From assembly GCA_031291645.1 (NCBI GenBank), contig JARLIQ010000037.1, forward strand, positions 1-64,000: DNA of 64,000 bases, in the 5' to 3' direction. Below the pieces are notes generated by a model, which saw nothing but the letters and a program-made list of their open reading frames with translations, was not told the DNA's origin and searched no databases. This DNA comes from Caulobacteraceae bacterium. GTDB lineage: Bacteria > Pseudomonadota > Alphaproteobacteria > Caulobacterales > Caulobacteraceae. The number at the start of each line of letters is the position of its first letter. Position 1 is the stretch's first letter. The translations under genes and the position numbers were made by a program. This document shows positions 44,124 through 53,353 of this stretch, piece by piece.

Positions 44124-45032
44124 ATGTCCTTGCGCGCCATCGTGAAAGCCGTCGGCGGCGACCTCTATGATCGAGGGCGACGCGCCAACATCCCAGCGCC
44201 CGGCCACAGCCCCAAAGACCGATCCGTCTCGCTGCTCCTCGAGGCGGGCCGCGTGATCATTCACACCTTCGGCGCCGAGGATTGGCGCGCGGCGCGCGAC
44301 TCCTTGCGAGAGCTCGGCCTCATCGACGACCGCGGATGGCTCGCGCCGGTCGCCGGCCGATCCTGCGCCGACGCGCCGCCGACGCTCGGCGCGCCCGAAC
44401 GGCGCCTCGCGGCGCGCGCCCATTGGGAGGCCGCCCGCGCGATCACCGGCACGGCGTCGGTCCGCTATTGCCGCAGCCGAAACGTCAAGCGCGACCTGCC
44501 TGCGGACACGGTCCTTCGACACCATCCCGCCGCGCCGCTGTCCGCCTATCGTGGAGGGGGCGCCACGCGGCCGGCTCTGCTGGCCGCGATCAGCGACCCG
44601 TCAGGCGGCTTCAGCGCCGTGGAGATGACCTATCTTGGTCCCGACGGCCGCCGGGCGAGCGATCTGCGGCTGCCGCGCAAGACCATCGGTCCCGCGCCCG
44701 GCGGTTGCGCCATCCGGCTCGACGCCGAGGCGGCCGACATGCTGGTGGCGGAGGGGGTCTTCACCACCTTGTCCGCGACCGAGCGGTTCGGCCTCCCGGG
44801 ATGGGCGCTGATGTCGACGCGCAATCTGCGGGCCTGGTCGGCGCCGGCAGGCGTCCGCTCGGTCTTGATCGCCGCGGATCGGGGCAAGGATGGCGAGGCT
44901 TCCGCCGCGATCTTGAGGGACCGGCTCCAGGCCGCCGGCGTGGCGGCGGCCATCGCCCTGCCCCCGTCGCCCTACGGCGACTGGAACGAGTGGTCGGTCG
45001 GGATGGCGCGGTCTGCGGGCCGCCGAGGATAG
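44124..45032 (+). CDS. Toprim-domain protein, primase-like, of mobile elements
   Basis: A 302-residue protein with a Toprim-like C-terminal half: acidic AEGVFTT near residue 209 and an IAADRGKDGEAS segment near 250-260 fit the E...DxD pattern. The N-terminal half (RANIPAPGHSPKDRSVSLLL) resembles CHC2-less primase/helicase leader domains common on plasmids and integrative elements. The start has AAGGAGG upstream. It is the first of three large same-strand genes with ParB-like and helicase products. Confidence 0.8.
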   Translation: MSLRAIVKAVGGDLYDRGRRANIPAPGHSPKDRSVSLLLEAGRVIIHTFGAEDWRAARDSLRELGLIDDRGWLAPVAGRSCADAPPTLGAPERRLAARAHWEAARAITGTASVRYCRSRNVKRDLPADTVLRHHPAAPLSAYRGGGATRPALLAAISDPSGGFSAVEMTYLGPDGRRASDLRLPRKTIGPAPGGCAIRLDAEAADMLVAEGVFTTLSATERFGLPGWALMSTRNLRAWSAPAGVRSVLIAADRGKDGEASAAILRDRLQAAGVAAAIALPPSPYGDWNEWSVGMARSAGRRG

Positions 45033-45105
45033 GAGAGAGGAAGGGACCGGGCGGGCGCGCCCGAGGGCAGGATGATCCTCGCCCAGGCGTTGGAGCTTGA
45101 TCCTG

Positions 45106-47136
45106 ATGTCTGACGTCCCAACCGAAGTTCCGCAGGCCGCCGCCCCGCCCGCCCCGATGACCCGCGCCCAGGTCCGCCTGGGCGACCTGGGGCTGGCGAA
45201 GGAGAACCTTCGCCACGCCGAGCCGGCCGACGACGGCGTTCCCCAACTCGCCGAAACCCTCCTCGCCGCCGGCCTGGTGGTCCCCCCTATCGTTCGGCCC
45301 GGCCGCAGGGGCGAACAGCCCTTCATGACTTTGGACGGTCGGCGGCGGCGCATGGGCCTGCTGCTGCTGAAAGAGCGGGGCGACATCACCGACGACTACC
45401 TGGTCGACTGCCATCTGGCCGAGACCCAGGCGCAGCAGGCGGCGGCGATCTTCCTGCCCAACACCGAACACGCCCCGGTGCATGTCGCCGACGTGATCAC
45501 AGCCATCGGCCGCCTGCGCAAGGCCAGGCTGGACACCCGCGCCATCGCCGCCGCGCTCGGCTACGCCGAGCTGGAGATCAAGCGCCTGGCGGCGTTGTCG
45601 GCCGTCCACCCGTCCGTGCTGAAGGCGCTGCGCCAGGGTCGCCTGACCTTGAAGCAGGTCCGGCTGTTCGCCCGCCTGCCGGACGCCAAGCGGCAGGCCG
45701 AGATCGCCCAGACCGCGCTCGACGGCTACTTCCACGACTACCAGCTGAGGGCCGCCGTCGAGGACGGGCGGACCACCGTCGAGGACGAGCGGTTCATCCT
45801 GGTCGGCATGGATCGCTATGTCGCCGCCGGCGGACGGGTGGCGTCGGACCTGTTCGCGGAAATGCCGGACGCCCTGCTCAATCCCGAAATCCTGGAGGCG
45901 GCCTGGCGCGACCGGGTCCAGCCGATCGTCGATCATCTGAAGGCCGAAGGCCTGACCGTCTTCATCGGCCGGGACGCGGACTTCGGAGCGCCCGAGGGCT
46001 TCGCCCGCCTGCCCTATGTCTACGTCCGAGACCTCTCCGAGCCTCGGCGCGCCGCCCTCGAAGAGGCGCGCCAACAGGTCAGGCGGTTGTCGTGCGACCT
46101 GCAGGACCTCGATCCCCAGGCCGACGATGCGCCGGCCCGGCTTTGCCCGCTGTTCAGCGCGATGGCCGTCGAGGCCGCCGCGCCGTGGCGCCGCCGCGAG
46201 ATCGCCGCGGCGATGATCACCCCGGCCGCGCAGGACCATGGGATCGCGGCGACCTTCTACGCGTCCGTCCCACCGGCCGACCGCCCCGCGGACGAGGGCC
46301 AGGGCCAGGGCGAGGACGAACCGGACGAGGCGTGTGGCGACGTCCACCGCCACCACATCCAGAGCGAGGCCGATGTCGAGATTCCCGACGCCAAGGTCGA
46401 GGTTGAGGCCTCCAGCCACATCCTTCACGAGACCCAGACCGACGTCGCAACGCGCGGCCTGATCCGCGATCTCGCCGATGATCCGGGCGCGGCCCTGACG
46501 GTGCTGGCGGCCCAGCTCTTCAAGCAGCTGGCGCTGCAGTCGTCCGGCGGCCTCGACGCCTCGGCCGCGCAGGTGTCCGCGACCCGCTACAGCCGCGGCG
46601 GCGCGCCCGCGATCGACGCGCTGGACGGGGCGGTGCGCTCGCGGCTGGACGCGCGGCGCGAGGCTTACAAGGCTTCGGGCCTGCGCCCCATCCCCTGGGT
46701 GGAAACCCTGGCGCATGGAGAGAAGATGGCCCTGATGGCCGAGCTGACCGCCATGACGCTGAACCTGCGCGAGGCCCGCACGTCGGCCATCCGCCACGGG
46801 GCGCGCGCCGAAGCCGCCGAGATCGCGGCCCTCTGCGGCGCGGACATCTCGACCCACTGGACTCCCGACGCCGCCTATTTGGGCGTCCATTCCAAGAAAC
46901 GGCTGTTGGCGCTGCTGGACGAGATGGGCGTTATGGACGACCGGGCCAGGAGCCTGAAGAAGGCCGAACTGGTCGCCTTCGTCACGGAGACGGCGGCCGA
47001 GCGGCGATGGGCGCCGTCAGGCCTGGCCTGGCGCCGAGCGGCGGCCGCCGACGGCATCGACGCCGACCCAGGCGAAACCTCCGACTCAGCGCAGGCGGGT
47101 GCGGCGCCGGAGACCGCCGCCCCGCTCGCGGCCTGA
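45106..47136 (+). CDS. Long ParB/RepB-like protein
   Basis: About 676 residues. Residues about 25-115 form a ParB N-terminal fold, followed by a helix-turn-helix region ([23 protein letters not shown], about 145-165, and the [20 protein letters not shown] segment). The long C-terminal part is unlike chromosomal ParB, with an SAP-like tail ([11 protein letters not shown]). Proteins of this kind occur on alphaproteobacterial plasmids and integrative elements beside strawberry-notch helicases. ATG 45106 has GGAG ten bases upstream; a TTG three codons earlier is possible. No ParA gene is adjacent. Confidence 0.85.
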   Translation: MSDVPTEVPQAAAPPAPMTRAQVRLGDLGLAKENLRHAEPADDGVPQLAETLLAAGLVVPPIVRPGRRGEQPFMTLDGRRRRMGLLLLKERGDITDDYLVDCHLAETQAQQAAAIFLPNTEHAPVHVADVITAIGRLRKARLDTRAIAAALGYAELEIKRLAALSAVHPSVLKALRQGRLTLKQVRLFARLPDAKRQAEIAQTALDGYFHDYQLRAAVEDGRTTVEDERFILVGMDRYVAAGGRVASDLFAEMPDALLNPEILEAAWRDRVQPIVDHLKAEGLTVFIGRDADFGAPEGFARLPYVYVRDLSEPRRAALEEARQQVRRLSCDLQDLDPQADDAPARLCPLFSAMAVEAAAPWRRREIAAAMITPAAQDHGIAATFYASVPPADRPADEGQGQGEDEPDEACGDVHRHHIQSEADVEIPDAKVEVEASSHILHETQTDVATRGLIRDLADDPGAALTVLAAQLFKQLALQSSGGLDASAAQVSATRYSRGGAPAIDALDGAVRSRLDARREAYKASGLRPIPWVETLAHGEKMALMAELTAMTLNLREARTSAIRHGARAEAAEIAALCGADISTHWTPDAAYLGVHSKKRLLALLDEMGVMDDRARSLKKAELVAFVTETAAERRWAPSGLAWRRAAAADGIDADPGETSDSAQAGAAPETAAPLAA

Positions 47137-47143
47137 CCAGATC

Positions 47144-47167
47144 GAGCCCCGCCCGCAGGCGGGGCTC
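47144..47167 (+). terminator. Strong hairpin after the ParB-like gene
   Basis: GAGCCCCGCC and GGCGGGGCTC form a perfect 10-bp stem with a CGCA tetraloop, 7 bp after the stop codon. There is no T-tract, so it may be a Rho-independent-like pause or an mRNA-stabilising hairpin. It separates the ParB-like gene from the helicase gene 200 bp on. Confidence 0.55.
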
Positions 47168-47357
47168 ATTGTCCGCGCCCGTCCGGCGCGCCTCAGGCGG
47201 GCATCGCGCGGACGCTCCGGTTGGGTCCGCCGCCCCCCGAGGCGGCCGATCCGCGCCCCACAGCCCGCCCGGAAGGCCAAGGTCAGGGAGCGGGCGGGCG
47301 AGCCCGCCGGGTCTGGAGGGAGGAGCCTTCCGCGGCGGGTGATCCGGACGCCCCGCC

Positions 47358-50300
47358 ATGAACGCCCTGCTGCCGCTCTTCACCGTCGCCGGCGACGCCA
47401 CCGACCAGAAGGCCGCCAATCTTCTGGCCGCGGCCCGCGCCCTCGTCCCCCACCTCAATCGATCGCGCGCGTTGGATCGCAAGCTGGTCTCCGGCGTGAT
47501 GACCACGGCCTTCGGCGCCTCGGACGCCCAGGGCGCATGGCTCTGGCGCGACGCCTATGACGCGGTGGAGGCGGCTCTGGTGCTGCAGCTGCGTCGCCTC
47601 GCCCCTCAGATCGGCCGCCTGGAGGACGCCCCGGCCGAGATCGTCGCGTTCCTGGCCGGCCTCTCGGCGCTCAGCCTGACCCACACCCGCCGCTCGGAAG
47701 AACAGGTGGCGATGGACCAGTTCTCGACGCCGCCGGAACTGGGGGCCCTCGCCGTCCTGGCGGGCCAGGTGCGGGCCGGCGACCGGGTGCTGGAGCCCTC
47801 GGCCGGAACCGGCCTCCTGGTCGTCCTCGCCGAGGCCTGCGGCGGCGCGATGACCTTGAACGAACGCGCCGCCGGACGCGCCGCCCTGCTCGAGAAGCTC
47901 TTCCCCGCCGCGGCCCGAAGCCAACACGACGCTGTCCACCTGGCCGACCTGTTGAAGGCCGCGGGCTCGTTCCACGTCGCCCTGGTCAACCCGCCGTTCC
48001 AGCATCTCGAAGCCCATCTGCACGCGGCGCTGGACACCCTCGCCGACGGCGGCCGGATGGCCGCGATCGTGCCGGACCGCCTCTTCGCCGCGCCCGAGGC
48101 CATGCGCGCCCTGGCCGCGCGGGGCCGCATCGTCCTGCGGCTACGCTTTCCCGAACGCGCCTACGCCAGGCACGGAACCTCGATCGCCACCGGTTTGGTC
48201 GTGGTCGACCGGGGCGGCGACGGCGGCGCCGTTCCAGACGTGGCCTGCGCCGAGACCCTGGCGGACGCCGCCCGGCTCGCCGCCGGCGTCGTGGCGCGCC
48301 CGACCGCCCAGGCCCGCCAATTCCGCACGATGGATCCCGCAGTGGCGGTCCCCAGGGCCCGCGCCTTGGCCGCGCCGTCGGGCCGCCTCGCCTTCCTCGC
48401 TCACGCCGTCCCGCTCGCCTACGAAACCCGGCCGTGGACAGGCGAGGGCCACGACGTCGGCCTCTATCAGGCCTACCAGCTCGGGCGCATCGGCTTCGAC
48501 AGAATCGCGCCCCATCCCTCCCCGCTCGTGGAGTCCGGGCCGATGGCCTCGGTCGCGGCCCCGGCGCCGACCTACCGGCCCGTCCTGCCGTCCAAGCTGG
48601 CGGACGAGGCCCTCATCTCCGATGCGCAGATGGAAACGGTGATCTACGCCGGCGAGGCGCACGCCCAGGTCCTGCCCGGTTCCTGGATCCTCGGCGAGGC
48701 GCCGCACCAGACGGTGCTGGTCGCGGACGATCACCCCGGCGCCGTGCGCTTCCGCAAGGGCTTCTTCCTCGGCGACGGGACCGGTTGCGGCAAGGGCCGC
48801 CAGATCGCCGGCGTCGTCGCCGACAATCTCGCCCAGGGCCGCACGCGCGCGGTCTGGCTGTCGAAGAACGACGCCCTCTTGGAGGACGCGCGCCGCGACT
48901 GGACCGCGATCGGCGGGTCGGCCTCGGACATCATCCCGCAGTCGGCGTGGAGGCAGGCCGACGCGATCCGCATGGACCAGGGCGTCCTCTACACCACCTA
49001 CGCCACCCTGCGGCAGCCGGCCCGCGGCGCCCGCCCCTCGAGGCTCGACCAGATCGTGGCTTGGCTCGGGGCCGACTTCGACGGGGTGATCGTGTTCGAC
49101 GAGGCCCACGCCATGGCCAACGCCGCCGGCGGCGCCAAGGGCGCGCGCGGACCCAAGAGGGCCTCGCAGCAGGGCGTGGCGGGTCTGGCCCTGCAGAACC
49201 GCCTGCCGAACGCCCGCATCCTCTATGTCTCGGCGACCGGCGCGACCACGCCGGAAAACCTCGCGTACGCCGCGCGGCTCGGCCTCTGGGGCGGTCCGGA
49301 AGCGCCCTTCCCCACCCGCGAGGCCTTCATGGACGCCGTGGAGGCCGGCGGGGTGGCGGTGATGGAGCTGATCGCACGGGAGCTGAAGGCCATGGGCCTC
49401 TATATCGCCCGCTCCCTGTCGTTCGAGGGCGTCGAATACGAGGCCCTGCGTCATCCGCTCACGGACGATGACGTCGCCATCTGGGACGCCTGGGCCGACG
49501 CCTACCAGCTGATCCACGCCAACCTGCGCGCGGCGCTGGACGTCGTCGGGATCAGCGAGGACGGCAAACCCAAGTCCGGCCAGGCGGCCTCGGCGGTGAT
49601 GTCGGCGTTCGAGGGCGCGAAGCTGCGCTTCTTCGGCCACCTGCTGTCCGGCCTGAAGGCTCCCTCCCTCGTGGCCTCGATCCGGCAGGAACTGGCGGAA
49701 GGCCGCTCGGCCGTGGTGCAGGTCGTCTCGACCAACGAGGCGGTGATGGAGCGCCGGCTGGCCGAGATCCCGCCGGAGGACTGGAACAACCTGGCCGCGG
49801 ACCTGACCCCGAAGGACCAGGTGCTCGACTATCTGATGAGGGCCTTCCCGGTGATGGCGCTCGACGCCGTGGAGGACGAGGACGGCAATGTCACGATGGT
49901 CCCGGTCACTGATGCGGACGGCCGCCCCGTGGTCAGCCAGGCGGCGCTTCGACTGCGCGACGCGCTGGTCACCCATCTCGCCTGCCTCCCGGCGGTCCCC
50001 GGCGTGCTGGACGCTGTCCTGGAGCAGCTGGGGACCGAGCAGGTCGCCGAGATCACCGGCCGTTCGCGCCGGGTGATCACCCGCGGCGGTCGGCGCGTGG
50101 TGGAACGGCGCAGCGCCTCGGCGGCCAAGGCCGAGACCGACGCCTTCATGTCGGGCAAGAAGCCGGTGCTGGTGTTCTCCGACGCCGGCGGGACCGGCCG
50201 CAGTTACCACGCGGACCTCGGCGCGGCGAACCAGCAGCGCCGGGTCCACTACCTGGTCGAGCCGGGCTGGCGGGCGGACGCCGCCATCCAGGGCCTCGGC

Positions 50301-51665
50301 CGCTCGCACCGGACCAACCAGGCCTGCGCGCCGCTGTTCCGGCCGGTGACCACGGACATCCACGGCGAGAAGCGGTTCCTCTCGACCATCGCCCGACGCC
50401 TGGACAGCCTGGGCGCCCTGACCCGGGGCGAGCGGCGCACGGCCGGCGCCGGCCTCTTTCGCGCCGAGGACAACCTGGAAAGCCCGTGGGCGCGCCGCGC
50501 GCTGCAGGCCTTCTACGTCGCCCTGCATTTCGGCGCCGTCGAGGCCATGGACCGGGAGACCTTCGAGGCGAAGACGGGCCTCAGCCTCCTCGACGGCGAC
50601 GGCGACCTCAAGGCCGCCGACCAGCTGCCGCCGATGAACACCTTCCTCAATCGGCTGCTGGCGCTGCGGATCGCCGACCAGAACGCCCTGTTCGCGGCCT
50701 TCGACCAGATCCTCTCCTCGATCCTGGAGCGGGCGGCCCAGTCCGGCGCCCTGGACCGCGGCATGGAAGACATCGTCGCCGACGACGTCGTGATCCTGGA
50801 CGAGGAGGTGGTGCGCAAGGACGCGGTCACCGGCGCGGAAACCAAGCTCCTGCGCTTCCAGGTCCGCACCCGCCGCGCGCTCACGGCGGCGGACGAGGCC
50901 TTGGCGGGGCTCACGCCCGACGGCCTGATCTACGCCGTGAACGGCAAGTCTGGGCGCGCCGCCCTGGTGATCCAGGGCCTGACCACCACCGACGACGAGG
51001 ACCGGCTGATCCCGGCCGTGCGCCTGATCCGGCCCGAGAAACGGACGATCGCCTCGCTCAAGGGGTTCGAGGAGTCGGCGTGGGAAGCCACCGACGCGGC
51101 GCTCTGGCGCGCGGCGTGGGACCGGGAGGTGGCCGAAGCCGATCCGTGGGTCACCCGCGACCTGGTGCTGGTCTCGGGCCTCCTGCTGCCGATCTGGACC
51201 CATCTGCCGGACAAGGGCGCGTCGGTCCGCCGGCTGAAGGCGCCCGACGGCCGCCGCTGGCTCGGCCGCGTGCTCGAACCGGGCCAGGTCCCGGCGCTGA
51301 AGGTCGCGCTCGGGCTCTCTGACCTGGCCAGCGCCTACGGCGATCCGCGCCAGGTCGCCGCGCTCATCCTCAAGGAGGGCATGGCGATCTGCATCGGGGC
51401 CGGCCTGTGGCTGCGTCGCACCAGGACCATGGACCGCCACCGCATCGAGGTTGTCGGGGCCTCAACCCAGCGGGCGGCTTTCACCGCGCTCGGGTGCTTC
51501 ACCGAAATCATCGCCTACACGCCGCGCGTGTTCGTGCCGATCGACCAGCCGGCGGTCCTGGCCGCGATCCTGGCGAAGTGGCCGCCACAGTCGGTGCTGC
51601 TTGATCGCCGACCACACCCCCTTAATGATCTCCACATTCAAAAACAGACTGGAGGTAGGCGCTGA
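47358..51665 (+). CDS. Fused N6-methyltransferase / strawberry-notch helicase
   Basis: A 1435-residue protein. Residues about 115-280 form an adenine methyltransferase: DQFSTPPELG, the SAM-binding VLEPSAGTG and NPPF near 211. Residues about 440-650 form a superfamily 2 NTPase of the strawberry-notch type with Walker A GDGTGCGKGR near 475, DEAH near 581 and SATGATTPE near 624. The conserved SNO C-terminal domain follows (SDAGGTGRSYH near 943; GLGRSHRTNQA). Related fusions include phage P1 DarB, an antirestriction protein. The last 15 residues may be altered at an insertion junction. Confidence 0.9.
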   Translation: MNALLPLFTVAGDATDQKAANLLAAARALVPHLNRSRALDRKLVSGVMTTAFGASDAQGAWLWRDAYDAVEAALVLQLRRLAPQIGRLEDAPAEIVAFLAGLSALSLTHTRRSEEQVAMDQFSTPPELGALAVLAGQVRAGDRVLEPSAGTGLLVVLAEACGGAMTLNERAAGRAALLEKLFPAAARSQHDAVHLADLLKAAGSFHVALVNPPFQHLEAHLHAALDTLADGGRMAAIVPDRLFAAPEAMRALAARGRIVLRLRFPERAYARHGTSIATGLVVVDRGGDGGAVPDVACAETLADAARLAAGVVARPTAQARQFRTMDPAVAVPRARALAAPSGRLAFLAHAVPLAYETRPWTGEGHDVGLYQAYQLGRIGFDRIAPHPSPLVESGPMASVAAPAPTYRPVLPSKLADEALISDAQMETVIYAGEAHAQVLPGSWILGEAPHQTVLVADDHPGAVRFRKGFFLGDGTGCGKGRQIAGVVADNLAQGRTRAVWLSKNDALLEDARRDWTAIGGSASDIIPQSAWRQADAIRMDQGVLYTTYATLRQPARGARPSRLDQIVAWLGADFDGVIVFDEAHAMANAAGGAKGARGPKRASQQGVAGLALQNRLPNARILYVSATGATTPENLAYAARLGLWGGPEAPFPTREAFMDAVEAGGVAVMELIARELKAMGLYIARSLSFEGVEYEALRHPLTDDDVAIWDAWADAYQLIHANLRAALDVVGISEDGKPKSGQAASAVMSAFEGAKLRFFGHLLSGLKAPSLVASIRQELAEGRSAVVQVVSTNEAVMERRLAEIPPEDWNNLAADLTPKDQVLDYLMRAFPVMALDAVEDEDGNVTMVPVTDADGRPVVSQAALRLRDALVTHLACLPAVPGVLDAVLEQLGTEQVAEITGRSRRVITRGGRRVVERRSASAAKAETDAFMSGKKPVLVFSDAGGTGRSYHADLGAANQQRRVHYLVEPGWRADAAIQGLGRSHRTNQACAPLFRPVTTDIHGEKRFLSTIARRLDSLGALTRGERRTAGAGLFRAEDNLESPWARRALQAFYVALHFGAVEAMDRETFEAKTGLSLLDGDGDLKAADQLPPMNTFLNRLLALRIADQNALFAAFDQILSSILERAAQSGALDRGMEDIVADDVVILDEEVVRKDAVTGAETKLLRFQVRTRRALTAADEALAGLTPDGLIYAVNGKSGRAALVIQGLTTTDDEDRLIPAVRLIRPEKRTIASLKGFEESAWEATDAALWRAAWDREVAEADPWVTRDLVLVSGLLLPIWTHLPDKGASVRRLKAPDGRRWLGRVLEPGQVPALKVALGLSDLASAYGDPRQVAALILKEGMAICIGAGLWLRRTRTMDRHRIEVVGASTQRAAFTALGCFTEIIAYTPRVFVPIDQPAVLAAILAKWPPQSVLLDRRPHPLNDLHIQKQTGGRR

Positions 51666-52030
51666 CCTACGTGCCTGCCGCGCTCCGGGAGTCCATCAGG
51701 CGGCCCACACGGCGTCGGCCCGGCGACGCGCCCTTCCCCTCAGTTTAGCCGACCCCGGCGGGAAGTTTCGCAGGCTCCTGGATCGCCCTGTCCGCTATGA
51801 TCTGACGCAATGGCACAGGTTTCAGGCCGCGCTCCGCCAACAGGCGCGCGTAGCGCCAGCCATCCCCTACGTAATGATCGCCCGGCCCCTGCGGCCTGAA
51901 CCGCCGCGGGCGTCGCCGCTGGCCTGATCCCCGGAAGCTGTGCGGCTCCCCCCCACGGCCGTTGGGCTGTGAAATCCGAACATCTCCACCGACCGGCCGC
52001 TACCGCCGGCGCTGGAGATCAGCTACCAAG

Positions 52031-52077
52031 TGACCTGCTCCTGAAAAACTGGACCGGTTTGAGCTAGAATTTTCTCC
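52031..52077 (+). repeat. IS3-like terminal fragment, left of secretion cluster
   Basis: It begins TGACCTGCTCC and contains a CTGGACC block and a TAGAATTTTC block. A related sequence in the same orientation lies at 62809-62853. The layout resembles IS3-family ends, but no transposase remains. Confidence 0.35.
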
Positions 52078-52120
52078 AACCCCCAGGGCTCTCACAATGA
52101 TCGAGGGACCGGCGGGGGAC
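52077..52120 (+). repeat. Left copy of ~42-bp inverted repeat flanking secretion cluster
   Basis: The block containing CAGGGCTCTCACAATGATCG is repeated in inverse orientation at 62767-62808 with two substitutions and a one-base indel over about 42 bp. The pair brackets the entire gsp cluster, 19 bp from the gspF stop. Confidence 0.8.
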
Positions 52121-52138
52121 AGGTCAAAACGACAAGCC

Positions 52139-53353
52139 CTATTGCAGCGCCGCCTCTCCCAGTTGCGATACCCCTGACAACAGCCCGGCCATCAGCAGGC
52201 CGATGACGCCGCCCAGCGCCACGATCAGCGCGGGCCCGAGGATGCGGCCGATCGACTCGATGCGGCGGATCGCACGCTCCTCCTCGATCTTGCCGGCCCG
52301 GGAAAGCATGGCGCCGAGGGCGCCGGATTCTTCGCCCACCGCGGCGAGGCGAACGATCGTCAGCGGGAACCCGGCTACCCGATCGAACGCGCTGGACAGC
52401 CGCTGCCCCTGCCGAACGCCCTGAGCGACAGGCTCCAATCGTTCGCGTGCAACGCCGGAGCGGACGGATCGGATGGCCAAGCGCAGCGCTTCGCTCATGG
52501 GCGCGCCGGCTGCGAGCATGTTTCCGAGCGCGATCGCAAACGCCCCGAAGACCAGTCCGCTGGTCGTGCGGCGGGCTGGACCGTCCAGCAGGAGCCGCTC
52601 GATCGGTGCGGTCAAGAGGCCAAGGCCGCCGGCCAGCGTGATCGAGAGGGCTGCAGCCACGCAAAGGGCGCCCAGCAGTATGAGGTTGGATCGCAAAAAG
52701 CCGCTCGCGCCGATCATGAGCTTCAGGCTGAGCGGCGTCGCCGCCCCGGCCTCCTGCACCAGGGGGGCGAGCGAAGGGATGACGAAGAGCAGGATCACGG
52801 CGACGGCGGCGATCGTGCTGGCGAACACGAAGGCCGGATAGCTCAGCACCGAGACCAGTTGATCCTTCAACTGGATGCGCGACTGCAGCATCTCCGCGCC
52901 GCGCTGAAAGCCGCTGGACAAGTCCCCGCCAGCCTCGCCGGCTGCGACGAGCGCGCCCACGAAGGCCTGGTCCTTGCCCAGGGCCCGGGTGAAGGTGGAA
53001 TCGAGGCTGGCGCCGCCGCTGATCTCGGCGCTGAGCGTGCGGCAAAGCGATCGGATCGCGCCCCGTCCGCCCCTGGCCGCCAGGATGGACAGGGCGGAGC
53101 GCATGTCGCTCCCGGCCTTCAGCAGGGCGGCGAGATCTGACAGGAACTCGGCGAGCTCGCGTTCGTTGAGCGCCGTTTTCGAGGTGGCGTCAGACCGACG
53201 CGTTGCCTGGGCGCGGATGCTGATCGGCGAGAGGCCGTCACGGCGCAGCCGCTCGAAGGCGCCGGCATCGCTGCGCGCCGCGATCATCCCCTTGATCCGC
53301 CGTCCGGACGGGTCGACCGCGACATAGCTGAACGTGGACTCGGCTTCAGCCAT
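52139..53353 (-). CDS. gspF: Type II secretion inner-membrane platform protein GspF
   Basis: A 404-residue protein of two repeated T2SSF domains. It has cytoplasmic helical bundles (LNERELAEFLSDLAALLKAG; ALGNMLAAGAPMSEALRLAI) and three membrane helices. It anchors the GspE ATPase. The start overlaps the gspE stop by 8 bp. It is the last gene of the cluster, and its stop lies close to the inverted repeat. Confidence 0.92.
   Translation of the reverse strand: MAEAESTFSYVAVDPSGRRIKGMIAARSDAGAFERLRRDGLSPISIRAQATRRSDATSKTALNERELAEFLSDLAALLKAGSDMRSALSILAARGGRGAIRSLCRTLSAEISGGASLDSTFTRALGKDQAFVGALVAAGEAGGDLSSGFQRGAEMLQSRIQLKDQLVSVLSYPAFVFASTIAAVAVILLFVIPSLAPLVQEAGAATPLSLKLMIGASGFLRSNLILLGALCVAAALSITLAGGLGLLTAPIERLLLDGPARRTTSGLVFGAFAIALGNMLAAGAPMSEALRLAIRSVRSGVARERLEPVAQGVRQGQRLSSAFDRVAGFPLTIVRLAAVGEESGALGAMLSRAGKIEEERAIRRIESIGRILGPALIVALGGVIGLLMAGLLSGVSQLGEAALQ

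Larger units (their letters stand above)
51666..52138. other. Junction region without an intact gene
   Basis: About 470 bp between the helicase and gspF. A short frame at its left edge (LTYVPAALRESIRR) resembles the start of HNH-endonuclease proteins but stops after some 30 codons, so it may be a remnant. The right part contains an IS3-like terminal sequence and one of the inverted repeats flanking the secretion cluster. It reads as a recombination scar. Confidence 0.45.

Noticed and set aside
44761..46890. A 709-codon minus-strand frame opposite the ParB-like gene
   Set aside because: Composition is repetitive and without motifs; the opposite strand encodes a recognisable ParB-type protein.
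48141..51440. A 1099-codon open frame on the minus strand opposite the helicase gene
   Set aside because: It is a GC-driven shadow: low-complexity Arg/Gly/Asp/Gln sequence, no domain or ribosome site, while the plus-strand frame has clear methyltransferase and helicase motifs.
51451..51927. A 158-codon frame overlapping the helicase 3' end
   Set aside because: Its first half is antiphase to the helicase gene with Arg/Ser-rich sequence, and the rest has no motif or start signal.
43491..52138. Prophage interpretation of the Toprim/ParB/helicase block
   Set aside because: No capsid, portal, terminase, tail, lysis or integrase genes are present; the content fits plasmid or integrative-element genes better.
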